From Bacteroidota bacterium (GTDB taxonomy: Bacteria; Bacteroidota; Ignavibacteria; UBA10030; UBA6906): a stretch of DNA of 64,000 nt. Within the stretch, counting starts at the first letter, position 1. Every line of letters begins with the position of its first letter. The position numbers and the translations under genes were made by a program. This document shows, piece after piece, positions 53,151-61,612 of the stretch. Location: NCBI GenBank assembly GCA_030835135.1, contig JAUQWO010000046.1, positions 62,001 to 126,000 of the forward strand. The letters are read 5' to 3'. The notes beneath the pieces are model-generated. The model saw nothing but the letters and a program-made list of their open reading frames with translations, ran no database searches and was not told where the DNA came from.

Positions 53151-53350
53151 GTCCTGGTCCGCCTGAAGTAACTGATCAGAAACCGGTACAACCCGTACAG
53201 CGCGATCACGGCACCGATGACATACCGCATCTCATCGGAGAACTCACCCCGGGCCGGGACGAACACCCCGGCGATCACCAGCACACCGAAGACCACGGCC
53301 GCTGCGGACAGCGTCAGGATCACGTACCGGATCACGTCCATCGTCTTCAT
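53147..53350 (-). CDS. Small two-span membrane protein of the TonB cluster
   Basis: A 67-residue protein with two hydrophobic helices (VIRYVILTLSAAAVVFGVLV and MRYVIGAVIALYGLYRFLIS) joined by a short polar loop and ending RRTRT. It has no recognised family. It lies between tonB and pstS and overlaps pstS by four bases, so it is likely expressed with the PstS-like protein. A stable hairpin stands in the gap to tonB. Confidence 0.78.
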   Translation of the reverse strand: MKTMDVIRYVILTLSAAAVVFGVLVIAGVFVPARGEFSDEMRYVIGAVIALYGLYRFLISYFRRTRT

Positions 53351-53373
53351 CCGATCTCCGATCGGTCCCGGGG

Positions 53374-53401
53374 GCGTGAGGGCGGGACACCGCCCTCACG
53401 C
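53374..53401 (-). other. Very stable intercistronic hairpin between tonB and the small membrane gene
   Basis: A perfect 12-base GC-rich stem (53374-53385 with 53390-53401) closes a four-base loop. No T-run follows, so it looks more like an RNA stability or processing element than a terminator. Confidence 0.75.
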
Positions 53402-53429
53402 TCCGTGGCCGTACACCACACCACTGCTG

Positions 53430-54176
53430 TTACTTGCGGTCCGCCAGCTTGAAGCGGAACGGGATCGACACCCACACAGCGACCGGTCCGTTGTTCATGT
53501 AGGCGGGCGTGAACACCCACTGCTTCGCTGCTTCGACGGCCGGTTCGTTGAAGATCTCCGCGTCGCTCTTCAGGATGACGACCTGCTTCGGCTTGCCTTC
53601 CTTGTCGACCCAGATCTTCACCCAGACCTTGCCTTCCAGGCCCGCACGCATCGCGAGTTCCGGATACTTCGGCTCGACCTTCTTCACCGCCTGGGGTTCC
53701 TTTTCCACCGGCACGAAATCCGCCGGCGGTGCATCCTCATCGATCCGGATGTCCTGCTCGATCTCCACCGGACCACCCGCATCCACGTCCACCACCGGAG
53801 CGACCTGATTGCTCATTTCGGTCTGGGTGGCCATGGTCTGCTCCGCACTTACCTCCGCATCGGGCACCGGGACGGGCGCGCCGACGGTCGGCTTGGCGGA
53901 TGGCGCCGCCACCGAGATCGGGGGCGGGGTGTTCGCTGTATTGATCGACGGCGGCGGACCGAGGTCGGAGTACTTCATGATGCGGACCGTCATCACCGGC
54001 GGTTCCTCTTCATTCAAGAGGCCGACGAGATAATACGATCCAACGATGAGCAGATGCAGCGTTACCGCGATCCCGAGGCCCGTCAGCCAATACTTCTGGT
54101 AGACGGCCTTGAGCTCCTGCGCACCGTACTGAGCTCCCTTGTAGGAGGCTGTTGCAGCTGTTGCTGCCATGGTCAT
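53430..54176 (-). CDS. tonB: Energy transducer TonB
   Basis: A 248-residue TonB protein. One N-terminal membrane span (WLTGLGIAVTLHLLIVGSYY) is followed by a Pro-rich linker (PPSINTANTPPPISVAAPSA) and the C-terminal TonB domain beginning EPKYPELAMRAGLEGKVWVK near residue 165 with WVFTPAYMNNGPVAVWV close to the end. With ExbB and ExbD it passes proton-motive energy to outer-membrane receptors. No TonB-dependent receptor is in this window. It follows exbD by 13 bases. Confidence 0.95.
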   Translation of the reverse strand: MTMAATAATASYKGAQYGAQELKAVYQKYWLTGLGIAVTLHLLIVGSYYLVGLLNEEEPPVMTVRIMKYSDLGPPPSINTANTPPPISVAAPSAKPTVGAPVPVPDAEVSAEQTMATQTEMSNQVAPVVDVDAGGPVEIEQDIRIDEDAPPADFVPVEKEPQAVKKVEPKYPELAMRAGLEGKVWVKIWVDKEGKPKQVVILKSDAEIFNEPAVEAAKQWVFTPAYMNNGPVAVWVSIPFRFKLADRK

Positions 54177-54189
54177 TCTCCTCCTTCCC

Positions 54190-54687
54190 TTATGATTGCA
54201 CGCGCGCGATCAACGCCTTATCGGTGTCGAGCAGCGGCGCGATGCTGAATCGCTGAATCTGGGCAAGGTTCAGCTCATCGATGATATTCACGAGCATGAC
54301 GTATTTCCCGTCACGGTCCACCTTCACGAGCGTCGTCAGCTTCGGATTCCCCGCGGACTTCTCCCGGAGAAACTTGCGCAGCTCCGCCGGATCCAGACGC
54401 TTCGGCGATTCGATGCCCATGTTCCAGAATATCTCACCCTTCGGGTTGATCCGCAGCGTCAGGAGGTTCGATTCCGCAACCTCGACCTTCTGCTCCTGAT
54501 TCGGCGGAAGGTTGATCTCCATCGTCTGTGGACGGGACATGCTCGTCGTGAACATAAAGAACGTCAGCAACAGAAAGGCGACGTCCACCAGCGGCGTCAT
54601 ATCGATACGGATGCCGAGGCGGCGGCCTTTTTTCCGCTTTTTGCCCTTCTTGCCTTCGCGTGGGGCAGCTACATCTCCACCTGCCAT
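54190..54687 (-). CDS. exbD: Biopolymer transporter ExbD (second copy in the operon)
   Basis: A 165-residue ExbD with one membrane span that includes the conserved Asp in IDMTPLVDVAFLLLTFFMF near residue 28. The N-terminus is Lys/Arg-rich (KKGKKRKKGRR) and cytosolic. The periplasmic part contains LTTLVKVDRDGKYVMLVNII. It works with ExbB and TonB as a proton-driven motor. It is more basic at the N-terminus than the neighbouring ExbD and so may not be interchangeable with it. Gap to the first exbD is 10 bases. Confidence 0.93.
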   Translation of the reverse strand: MAGGDVAAPREGKKGKKRKKGRRLGIRIDMTPLVDVAFLLLTFFMFTTSMSRPQTMEINLPPNQEQKVEVAESNLLTLRINPKGEIFWNMGIESPKRLDPAELRKFLREKSAGNPKLTTLVKVDRDGKYVMLVNIIDELNLAQIQRFSIAPLLDTDKALIARVQS

Positions 54688-54697
54688 GGTCGGCCTC

Positions 54698-55255
54698 CTA
54701 TTCCGTAGGTTCCGGCCTGGCGAAATCCGTCACCAGACTGAAACGTGTGATTTGTGTTTTCTGCAGGATATCCATCACGTCCTCGGCAACCCCATAATCC
54801 GCTTCGCGGTCACCCTTGACCACGGTGCGGAGCTTGGGATTGGCGGTCCGTGCCTGGACCAGATAGTTCGCAAGCTGGTTTTTCGGCACAGGATAGCTGA
54901 TCTCGAGGTAGTAGTTCTCCTTGTACTCCTTCGGGAGTTCCTTCCCCTCGACCTGAACCGATTTGTTCTTGTACTCCGAGAACAGACGCTTGCGCAGGAT
55001 CTGCGAATCCAGCGACAACCAGATATGAGTTGTATCGTTGCCAATGAAAGTGGCTTCTTTCGCGATGGTGATCATCATCACGTCCGACTCCGGCAGTTTG
55101 AACTCCGAATGGGAAGAGGGCAACACGATCGAGACCTCCTCCTGCGGCTTGAACTGCGTCGTCAACATGAAGAACGTCAGCAGCAGAAAGGCCACGTCCA
55201 CCAGCGGCGTCATATCGATCCTGACGCCCTGTCGGTGCGGCTTGAATTTTGGCAT
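54698..55255 (-). CDS. exbD: Biopolymer transporter ExbD (first copy in the operon)
   Basis: A 185-residue ExbD with the same membrane motif, RIDMTPLVDVAFLLLTFFML near residue 13. The periplasmic domain is about 20 residues longer than in the second copy and includes LRTVVKGDREADYGVAEDVM near residue 143. Tandem ExbD genes of different length are typical of FCB-group TonB loci, which may form mixed ExbD dimers. It follows exbB by 18 bases. Confidence 0.93.
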   Translation of the reverse strand: MPKFKPHRQGVRIDMTPLVDVAFLLLTFFMLTTQFKPQEEVSIVLPSSHSEFKLPESDVMMITIAKEATFIGNDTTHIWLSLDSQILRKRLFSEYKNKSVQVEGKELPKEYKENYYLEISYPVPKNQLANYLVQARTANPKLRTVVKGDREADYGVAEDVMDILQKTQITRFSLVTDFARPEPTE

Positions 55256-55273
55256 ACCAGTCCGCCTCCGGCG

Positions 55274-56053
55274 TTAGTCGTTGGACCGCGTGCTGAGGAT
55301 CTGCACCACGTTGTAGCTGGCTTCGTCGATCATGTAGGTGAAGTTGTCAACCTTCGTGACGAAGAAGTTGTACGCGATGATGCCGATGATGGCGGCGAGC
55401 AGACCGAGTGCCGTATTGATAAGGGCTTCCGAGATACCGATCGACAGCTGGATGGCGTCCGGTGCACCGGCCTTGGCCAGCGCGGTGAAGGCGCGGATCA
55501 TACCGACCGTCGTGCCGAGCAGACCGGCCATGGTGGCGATCGAGGCGATCGTCGACAGCGCGATCAGGTTGCGCTCGAGCAGCGGGGTCTCCAGGCTGGT
55601 AGCTTCTTCGATCGCACGCTGGGTCTCCTGCATGCGCTTCTCGCTGTCCAGCTTCTTCTCCGCAGCCACGACCTTGTACCTCTCCAGGCCGGTGCGGATG
55701 ATGTTCGCAGCGGAACCACGCTGCGCATCGCATTCCTTGATGGCCTCGTCGATCTTGCCCGCCATCAGGTTCTGCTGGACGGACTTCAGGAAGGTCGGCA
55801 TCGAACGCTTGCCGTTCGCCTTGCGCAACGAGAACATGCGCTCAAAGACCAGCGTGAGATCCATCAGGGTCAGCGTGATCAGGAACGGCACGACGATACC
55901 ACCGGTATACACGGTTCCGAGAAGATTGTCAGGCACGGTGCGGACTTCGCCGTTCCGGAAGTTGGCCGGGTTGCCCAGGATGAACTGGTAGATCAGGATG
56001 GCCACGATGGCGGTGACCACGATCACCACCGACAGAAAGATGGACTGCTTCAT
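55274..56053 (-). CDS. exbB: MotA/TolQ/ExbB proton-channel protein
   Basis: A 259-residue polytopic protein with three membrane segments: near residues 5-25 (IFLSVVIVVTAIVAILIYQF), 50-70 (GGIVVPFLITLTLMDLTLVF), and two close spans around 165-235 (IASIATMAGLLGTTVGMIRA, LGLLAAIIGIIAYNFFV). The GLLGTTVGMI motif is the ExbB/TolQ signature. It forms the proton channel for the two ExbD proteins and TonB. AGGAG is eight bases before the ATG. It follows the STAS gene by 46 bases. Confidence 0.94.
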   Translation of the reverse strand: MKQSIFLSVVIVVTAIVAILIYQFILGNPANFRNGEVRTVPDNLLGTVYTGGIVVPFLITLTLMDLTLVFERMFSLRKANGKRSMPTFLKSVQQNLMAGKIDEAIKECDAQRGSAANIIRTGLERYKVVAAEKKLDSEKRMQETQRAIEEATSLETPLLERNLIALSTIASIATMAGLLGTTVGMIRAFTALAKAGAPDAIQLSIGISEALINTALGLLAAIIGIIAYNFFVTKVDNFTYMIDEASYNVVQILSTRSND

Positions 56054-56099
56054 TGATGTGCACTCCTTTGGTATATGGTACTGTGAGCTATGGTACGAA

Positions 56100-56453
56100 C
56101 TATTCGTTGCCGCCGAACGTCTTGACCGCATCCTCACGCGTCTCCGCCACATCGAAGACCATCGTGAGCTTGGTGATCACAAAGATATTGTTGATGTTCT
56201 TGTTGATGCCGCACAGCTTGACATGCCCTTTGTTCTTCGAGAACGTCGTGTGCGCCGAAACCAGCACACCGATCGCCGTGCTGTTCAGGTAGGTGACCTT
56301 GCCGAGATCGATGATGAGCTTCTTCGTGCCCTGCTCAACGAAATCCGCCACTGCACTCCGCAGTTCGTCGGTCTCTTCCCCTCCCACAAGCGATCCCTTG
56401 ACCTCGATGACGCCGATCTTGCCGCTCTGTAACGTGGTGGTCTTGACAGCCAT
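56100..56453 (-). CDS. STAS-domain protein heading the TonB operon
   Basis: A 117-residue STAS protein with VTYLNSTAIGVLVSA near residue 60, including the regulatory Ser, and VIEVKGSLVGGEE near residue 15. It is a close paralogue of the STAS protein at 37656-38000; the shared stretches LNSTAIGVLV and NIFVITKLT are identical. It would bind a partner kinase or an anti-sigma factor, which is not found nearby. It is first in a run of same-strand genes from exbB to the TPR gene; cotranscription is inferred from short gaps. Confidence 0.9.
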   Translation of the reverse strand: MAVKTTTLQSGKIGVIEVKGSLVGGEETDELRSAVADFVEQGTKKLIIDLGKVTYLNSTAIGVLVSAHTTFSKNKGHVKLCGINKNINNIFVITKLTMVFDVAETREDAVKTFGGNE

Positions 56454-56624
56454 GGTACCTCCGGTTGACTGAAGGAAAAGGAGATGTGGAATGTTCTGAG
56501 GGGATGAAACGCAAATAGGGTGCCATACATCACCCGCAACGGGCCACCGCCGAATCCTTGGGAAACAAGGGTTTAGAGGAGACGTCTCAACTATATAATG
56601 AGGAACACACACCGGAAAACGTGC

Positions 56625-56654
56625 ATTATGCAATGCAGGATGTAGCGTAAACAA
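56625..56654 (-). promoter_or_regulatory. Possible promoter of the STAS-ExbB-TonB operon
   Basis: On the minus strand TTGTTT and CATAAT are separated by 18 bases, giving a leader of about 165 bases. TATATA further on, near 56591, is another candidate -10. Choice between them is not certain. Confidence 0.35.
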
Positions 56655-56691
56655 GACAACATCGAGAACACCCAACACAACCACTACTTAG

Positions 56692-56716
56692 GGCATCGTG
56701 CAAAATGCACGATGCC
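56692..56716 (-). terminator. Hairpin after the metallophosphoesterase gene
   Basis: A perfect ten-base stem (GGCATCGTGC/GCACGATGCC) with loop AAAAT lies about 70 bases after the metallophosphoesterase stop. The minus-strand continuation is only weakly T-rich, so it may need Rho or may be a processing site. Confidence 0.55.
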
Positions 56717-56783
56717 GGGGTAAACTTGACCTCCAAAATCACTCGAAAACCAATGATCCCTCCAGCGCCCCACACCCCACAAC

Positions 56784-58298
56784 CTACCTGCACACTGCCG
56801 TGTACACCCTCCCGAACCCGTCCGTCGCCTCGATCCGGATCTCGTTCGTTGCCGGCGTGATCGCCGCCCGGAACAGATGATCCGTCTGCCACGGGTCCGC
56901 CCATGGATGCTTGCGCGGGATCTCCGGTCCACGATATAACTGCGACGCCAGCGGATCAAATCCCCGCCGCTGCTCCATCTTCCCCTTCCTGATCCCGTCC
57001 TCGTACCACATCACCGTCCACGCCGGATCCCAATCCCAGACGTTCGCAATGACTTCCGACAATGCCGCGGGGTCCGTGCCCCGGTCGTATGCCCTGATCT
57101 GCAGATCGGCCGGCTCACCCGTTGCCTTGTACCGCCACGAGATCTCCTCACCGTTCACTTCATACACCGCGTACCCGTTCGGTGTCCCATCCGCACACAC
57201 CGGTCCCGTCCACCACGCCCCGCACACTGCTCCGGCCACATGCGACGGAATGCCGCCATCCACAAGGTGCTCGCTTTCGTGCTGGTGCCCGGCAATGATG
57301 TGCGCCTTGTACGGCGCAAGGATATCATAGAGCGCCTGACGGTTGTTCACCACCATGCTCTTCTCCGGCTTCTTGTTCCCCCACCGGAGGTGCGTGGTAC
57401 AATACACCGGAATGTGTACGAAGACCACCACGCGCCGCCCCTTCTCCAGCACCTGCAGGTCCGCCCTGAGCCAGTCCAGCTGCTCCTGCGACAGATACCC
57501 GATGTACCCGTCATCGATCCAGAACACATCGTCCAGGACCACATAATGGATGTCACCACGATTGAAGGAGTAGTTGGCCGGACCGAACGTGCGCAGGAAC
57601 GTGGCCGCCGACATCTCATCGGTACGCACACGGTCCGCATCATGGTTCCCGAGCACCTGGACGAACGGCAGCCCCATCTGCTGCACGGCCTTCTCGTACT
57701 CGGGGAACAACTCGAGGTTGTCGAACATCAGGTCGCCGCACCCCACGCCGAAGAGTCGCGTCCCGCCCATCGCTTTCACCGTGGCCCGAACATCCGGTAC
57801 GGTCGTCGCGTTCAACACGCCGATATCCTCCATGTCCAGCGTCTGCGGGTCGGCCAGCACCAGGAATCCGTGCGTGTGGTCGTTCCCCGCCGCGCGTGCG
57901 AGATCGAACACCACCGACGCCTCACCGCCCGCATCGGCCACGATCGGCTGGTACATCGCCGCGGAACCGCGCGGCGTCACGGGGAATTCCGCCGTCGACG
58001 GCAGCGACACGAACACATGAGGATGACGTGAATCCGAGACCAGCGTGAACGTCCCATCGGCTCCCGTCACTGCCACCGAGCGCCCATCGGAGACCGCGAC
58101 CCTTCCCGCGCCGGCACCCGCGATACGGACCGCACCACGCACACGCACCGGCGTCCATGCCGCCTGCTCCGCACCGGGGAAGGAGGTGCCGAACACCCTG
58201 TCGCTGATCGACCCGGCCGCAACGGTGGCGCCGAGGGTCCTGAGGAAAGTCCGGCGGTTCACACGGCCGAAAAGATCGCTGCTCATACGCTGTCCCAT
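56784..58298 (-). CDS. Tat-exported calcineurin-like metallophosphoesterase
   Basis: A 504-residue protein with a Tat-type signal (VNRRTFLRTLGATVAAGS, twin Arg near residues 14-15). An Ig-like N-terminal domain of about 90 residues precedes the phosphoesterase domain, where metal ligands occur in GVGCGDLMFDN, VLGNHDADR, VVFVHIPVY and IIAGHQHESEH. A C-terminal beta domain ends the protein. It would act in the periplasm or at the surface on a phosphomonoester or diester; the substrate is unknown. Two ATGs four codons apart are possible starts. It is three to four bases from none of its neighbours; the nearest, the NtrC-family gene, begins upstream with an 80-base gap. Confidence 0.86.
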   Translation of the reverse strand: MGQRMSSDLFGRVNRRTFLRTLGATVAAGSISDRVFGTSFPGAEQAAWTPVRVRGAVRIAGAGAGRVAVSDGRSVAVTGADGTFTLVSDSRHPHVFVSLPSTAEFPVTPRGSAAMYQPIVADAGGEASVVFDLARAAGNDHTHGFLVLADPQTLDMEDIGVLNATTVPDVRATVKAMGGTRLFGVGCGDLMFDNLELFPEYEKAVQQMGLPFVQVLGNHDADRVRTDEMSAATFLRTFGPANYSFNRGDIHYVVLDDVFWIDDGYIGYLSQEQLDWLRADLQVLEKGRRVVVFVHIPVYCTTHLRWGNKKPEKSMVVNNRQALYDILAPYKAHIIAGHQHESEHLVDGGIPSHVAGAVCGAWWTGPVCADGTPNGYAVYEVNGEEISWRYKATGEPADLQIRAYDRGTDPAALSEVIANVWDWDPAWTVMWYEDGIRKGKMEQRRGFDPLASQLYRGPEIPRKHPWADPWQTDHLFRAAITPATNEIRIEATDGFGRVYTAVCR

Positions 58299-58378
58299 GA
58301 TGGTGAACGTGGCCCCGGCGGACGCCGGGCAATGGTTTCGGAACACGGCCGCACCGGAGAAGTTCCCGGCGCGGGGGA

Positions 58379-59692
58379 TCACAACCCGTATTTCTTCCGC
58401 TTCCGGTAGAGCGTGGCCGGATCGATCCCGAGGATCGTCGCGGCCTCGTCCAGATCCTTCGCGAGCCGCAACACTTTGATGATGTGCTGTTGCTCCACCT
58501 CTTCCAGCGACATCGGCCGCGAGGCAGGCGTCGCAAGTGCCTGGAACTCCTCCGGCAGATGGTACAACTGAATGGGTTCACCCCGGGCAAGGATCACCGC
58601 ACGCTCCATCACATTCTCGAGCTCGCGCACGTTCCCCTTCCACCCGTACCCTCCCAGCGCAGCCATCACCTGCGGCGCCACGTCGGTGTTCGCGCCGAGC
58701 TTGGTCAGAAAATGCTGCGCGAGGAGCGGGATGTCCTCCTGCCGGTCACGGAGGGGCGGCAGTTTCACCTTCACGGCGTTCAACCGGTAGTACAGGTCCT
58801 CACGGAACTGCCCGTTGCCCACGGCCGCCTGCAGATCGCGGTTCGTCGCAGCGATGACGCGCACGTCCACCTTGCTTGTCGTCGTTTCGCCCACCCGTTC
58901 GAATTCCCTGTGCTGGAGGAAGCGGAGCAGCTTCACCTGCGTGGGCGGCGGGATCTCGCCGATCTCATCCAGAAAGACCGTACCGCCGTCGGCCGCTTCG
59001 AAACGCCCCTGACGGTCGCGCACCGCCCCGGTGAACGACCCCTTCACGTGCCCGAAGAGTTCACTCTCGAGCAGATTCTCCGCCAGCGCGGAGCAGTTCA
59101 CGGTCACGAACGGACGGTCCTTCCGCGGACTGTTGTCATGGATCAAATGCGCCAGGAGTTCCTTGCCGGTGCCGCTCTCCCCTTCCACCAGCACCGAGAT
59201 GCTGCTGTCGGCCACCTGCAGCGCCAGTGCGATGATGCTCTTCATGCGCTCGCTGCGGGTGACGAGCGAGCCGGCGCCACCGCGGCGTGCGAGCTCCTCC
59301 TTCAACTGCCGGAGCTCCGATTTCATGTGGTGGTGCGATGCCACCTTGTCGATGAAGAGCTGCAGCTCGGAGAACTCGAACGGCTTCTGCAGATAATCGT
59401 ATGCCCCGAGCTTCATCGCTTCGACCGCCGAGTCGATGCTGCCGTGTGCGGTCATGAGCACGACGGTCATCTCGGGCGCAAGGGTGCGCGCTTCGCGCAG
59501 CAGATCGATGCCGCTGAGCGGTTCCATCTTGAGGTCGAAGAGCCCGATGTCGAAATGGTCCGCACGCACCGCCTCGAGCGCCTGCAGCGGATGCTGGAAG
59601 GAGGTGACGGCATATCCGGAAGCGCCCAACGCGATACCGACGGTCTTGAGGATGTTCTGCTCGTCGTCCACGAGCAGGATCGAGGCCTTCAT
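58379..59692 (-). CDS. NtrC-family sigma54-dependent response regulator
   Basis: A 437-residue regulator. A receiver domain with Asp53 in LFDLKMEP spans residues 1-120. The AAA+ domain has GESGTGKELLAHLIH near residue 172, GSFTGAV near residue 219 and FLDEIGEIP near residue 240. A Fis-type HTH ends the protein (DLDEAATILGIDPATLYRKR). It would activate sigma54 promoters when phosphorylated by the kinase upstream. GSFTGA replaces the canonical GAFTGA in the loop that contacts sigma54, an accepted but less common variant. It overlaps the kinase stop by four bases. Confidence 0.95.
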   Translation of the reverse strand: MKASILLVDDEQNILKTVGIALGASGYAVTSFQHPLQALEAVRADHFDIGLFDLKMEPLSGIDLLREARTLAPEMTVVLMTAHGSIDSAVEAMKLGAYDYLQKPFEFSELQLFIDKVASHHHMKSELRQLKEELARRGGAGSLVTRSERMKSIIALALQVADSSISVLVEGESGTGKELLAHLIHDNSPRKDRPFVTVNCSALAENLLESELFGHVKGSFTGAVRDRQGRFEAADGGTVFLDEIGEIPPPTQVKLLRFLQHREFERVGETTTSKVDVRVIAATNRDLQAAVGNGQFREDLYYRLNAVKVKLPPLRDRQEDIPLLAQHFLTKLGANTDVAPQVMAALGGYGWKGNVRELENVMERAVILARGEPIQLYHLPEEFQALATPASRPMSLEEVEQQHIIKVLRLAKDLDEAATILGIDPATLYRKRKKYGL

Positions 59693-61599
59693 GATCGCTC
59701 TCCCTGTGTCTGCGCGGCCGTCACCGGCCTTCTGGTGGGCAGCACGAAGGCGAACGTGCTCCCCAGTCCGACCTCACTCTCCGCCCAGATCCTCCCGCCA
59801 TACATCTCCACGATCTCCTTGGCGATGGCGAGACCCAGACCCACGCTCCCGGGCGTGCTGCCCGCGGGGTTCCGCACCTGCACGAATTTGTCGAAGATCC
59901 TGTCGATGTGCTCGCGGGCGATGCCCACCCCGGTATCCCGCACCTCGAGACGGATCTCCCCGGGTGCGGCACTCCCCAGCACGGAGACGGTTCCGCCGGC
60001 CCCGGTGTACTTCAGGGCATTCGTCACCAGATTGCTGATGACCCACGACAGCTGCTGTTCATCCGCAACGATCATCGGCAACGACGGCGGCACGGAGGAT
60101 TCGAGCACCACCTTCTTCTCCTGGAACTGGATGCGCAGCGGACGCAGCGTTGCTTCGACCACCTCGTTCATGTTCAGAGGTTCGTCGCGTACCTGCACGC
60201 GGCCCGATTCCAGTTTCGAGAGCTGGAGCAGCTCCCGCGCGAGTTTCGTGAGACGGTAGCAGTCTTCCTTGGCGGACGTGACCAGCTCTTTCTGCTTCGG
60301 GGTGAGCGGACCCAGCAATTGCTGATCGAGGATGTCCACGCTCATATTGATGGAGGTCACCGGCGTGCGGAACTCGTGCGACACGGTGGCGATGAAATCG
60401 GACTTCATGCGGTCCAGTTCCTTAAACTGGGTGATGTCCTGCATGAGGAGGAGCACGCCGTACAGATCGCCATCGGGCGCCTGGAGCACCGTCACCTTCG
60501 GCCGGAAGTACGACGACAGCCCGTCCCTGTCGAACTGGAGAAAGGACAAACGCCGGTCGTCCACCACGGCCGCCGCATCCAGTGGTCCGCGCAGCAGCGT
60601 GAGGAGCCGGTCATCGTGCACCATGGCCGTCACCGGTCTGCCGATCGCCGTCGCCTCATCGAACCCGAACAGGTCCGCCACCCGCTTGTTCACATGCAGG
60701 ATCGTGGATGACGCATCGATCATGATCAGACCGTCCGTGATGCTGTCCACGATGGTCTCGGATTTCCGCTTCTCGGACAGGAGGGTATCGATGTTGATCT
60801 GATCGTACTGCCGGAGACGCTCGGTCATCTTGTTGAACTCACGGCTGAGCTGCCCCACCTCATCGTCCGAGAGCACGTCGATCTTCAGGTCGATGTTCCC
60901 TGCCCCGATCTGTTTCACGCGTTCGGTGAGGAGTTCCGCCGGCGTGATGAACGAGCGTATCAGCCATGCGGTGGCGATGATGCTGAGCACGAGCATGACG
61001 ATCGCGGCCATCATGCCCCCGAACGCCGTCTTGTTCGCGATCGAATGGGTCTCCGGCATCGCATTGTACAGATCGTTCTGGTTGATCTCGAACAGCGTGA
61101 AGCACTGGTTCCGGAGCTGATCGGAGATGGGGCGGATCCGCTCGTAGTAGTATTCCTTTGCCCCCTCGAACGCACCCTGCTTGACGCGGGCATTCATGGA
61201 ATCGCCCAGGAGGACATACTGCCGGTAGGTGGCCTGGATCGAATCGCGCAGCGGGACCTGATCGGGCAATGCGCCCGCGCGCATGCCCTGTTCGAACCAG
61301 TAGAAGAACAGATCACGGTTCTCGGTCCACTTGAGGAACAGGTCACGGCTTTCGGTGAGATTGCCCCCCGGTGTCGCCGGCTCCCCCTCGCTGGCCACCA
61401 GCAACGCGTTGTCCTGCCGCTCGAGCGATTTCATCATGTTCTCGGCGGCGAGCACGTTCAGGTAATTCTCCTGAATGATGGTCGCAACGCTCGTGGCGAT
61501 GGAGTAAAAATTATAGATGGACCAGTACGTGGCGGCAAGGTTCAGCAGCACCAGAACAGCGAAGGTCCCGACGATGCGCGCACGGATGCTCTTGAACAT
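59689..61599 (-). CDS. Sensor histidine kinase (HAMP-PAS-HisKA-HATPase)
   Basis: A 636-residue sensor kinase. Two membrane spans (near residues 8-28 and 197-220) enclose a periplasmic helical sensor. A HAMP domain follows (ELLTERVKQIGAGNIDLKID near residue 223), then a PAS domain around 280-390, HisKA with His408 in VSHEFRTPVTS, and a HATPase domain with NLVTNALKYTG and GVGLGLAIAKEIV. It autophosphorylates and passes phosphate to the NtrC-type partner. The signal is not known; the four-helix-like periplasmic region suits a small-molecule or envelope cue. The genes overlap by four bases. Confidence 0.95.
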   Translation of the reverse strand: MFKSIRARIVGTFAVLVLLNLAATYWSIYNFYSIATSVATIIQENYLNVLAAENMMKSLERQDNALLVASEGEPATPGGNLTESRDLFLKWTENRDLFFYWFEQGMRAGALPDQVPLRDSIQATYRQYVLLGDSMNARVKQGAFEGAKEYYYERIRPISDQLRNQCFTLFEINQNDLYNAMPETHSIANKTAFGGMMAAIVMLVLSIIATAWLIRSFITPAELLTERVKQIGAGNIDLKIDVLSDDEVGQLSREFNKMTERLRQYDQINIDTLLSEKRKSETIVDSITDGLIMIDASSTILHVNKRVADLFGFDEATAIGRPVTAMVHDDRLLTLLRGPLDAAAVVDDRRLSFLQFDRDGLSSYFRPKVTVLQAPDGDLYGVLLLMQDITQFKELDRMKSDFIATVSHEFRTPVTSINMSVDILDQQLLGPLTPKQKELVTSAKEDCYRLTKLARELLQLSKLESGRVQVRDEPLNMNEVVEATLRPLRIQFQEKKVVLESSVPPSLPMIVADEQQLSWVISNLVTNALKYTGAGGTVSVLGSAAPGEIRLEVRDTGVGIAREHIDRIFDKFVQVRNPAGSTPGSVGLGLAIAKEIVEMYGGRIWAESEVGLGSTFAFVLPTRRPVTAAQTQGERS

Positions 61600-61612
61600 G
61601 GCCGCGGGCCTC

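Larger units (their letters stand above)
56454..56783. other. Non-coding gap between the STAS and metallophosphoesterase genes
   Basis: No open frame here looks like a gene. The gap holds a candidate promoter for the STAS/ExbB operon, an AT-rich stretch (CTATATAATG at 56590-56599) and a perfect hairpin, all noted separately. The composition is less GC-rich than the flanking genes. Confidence 0.7.
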
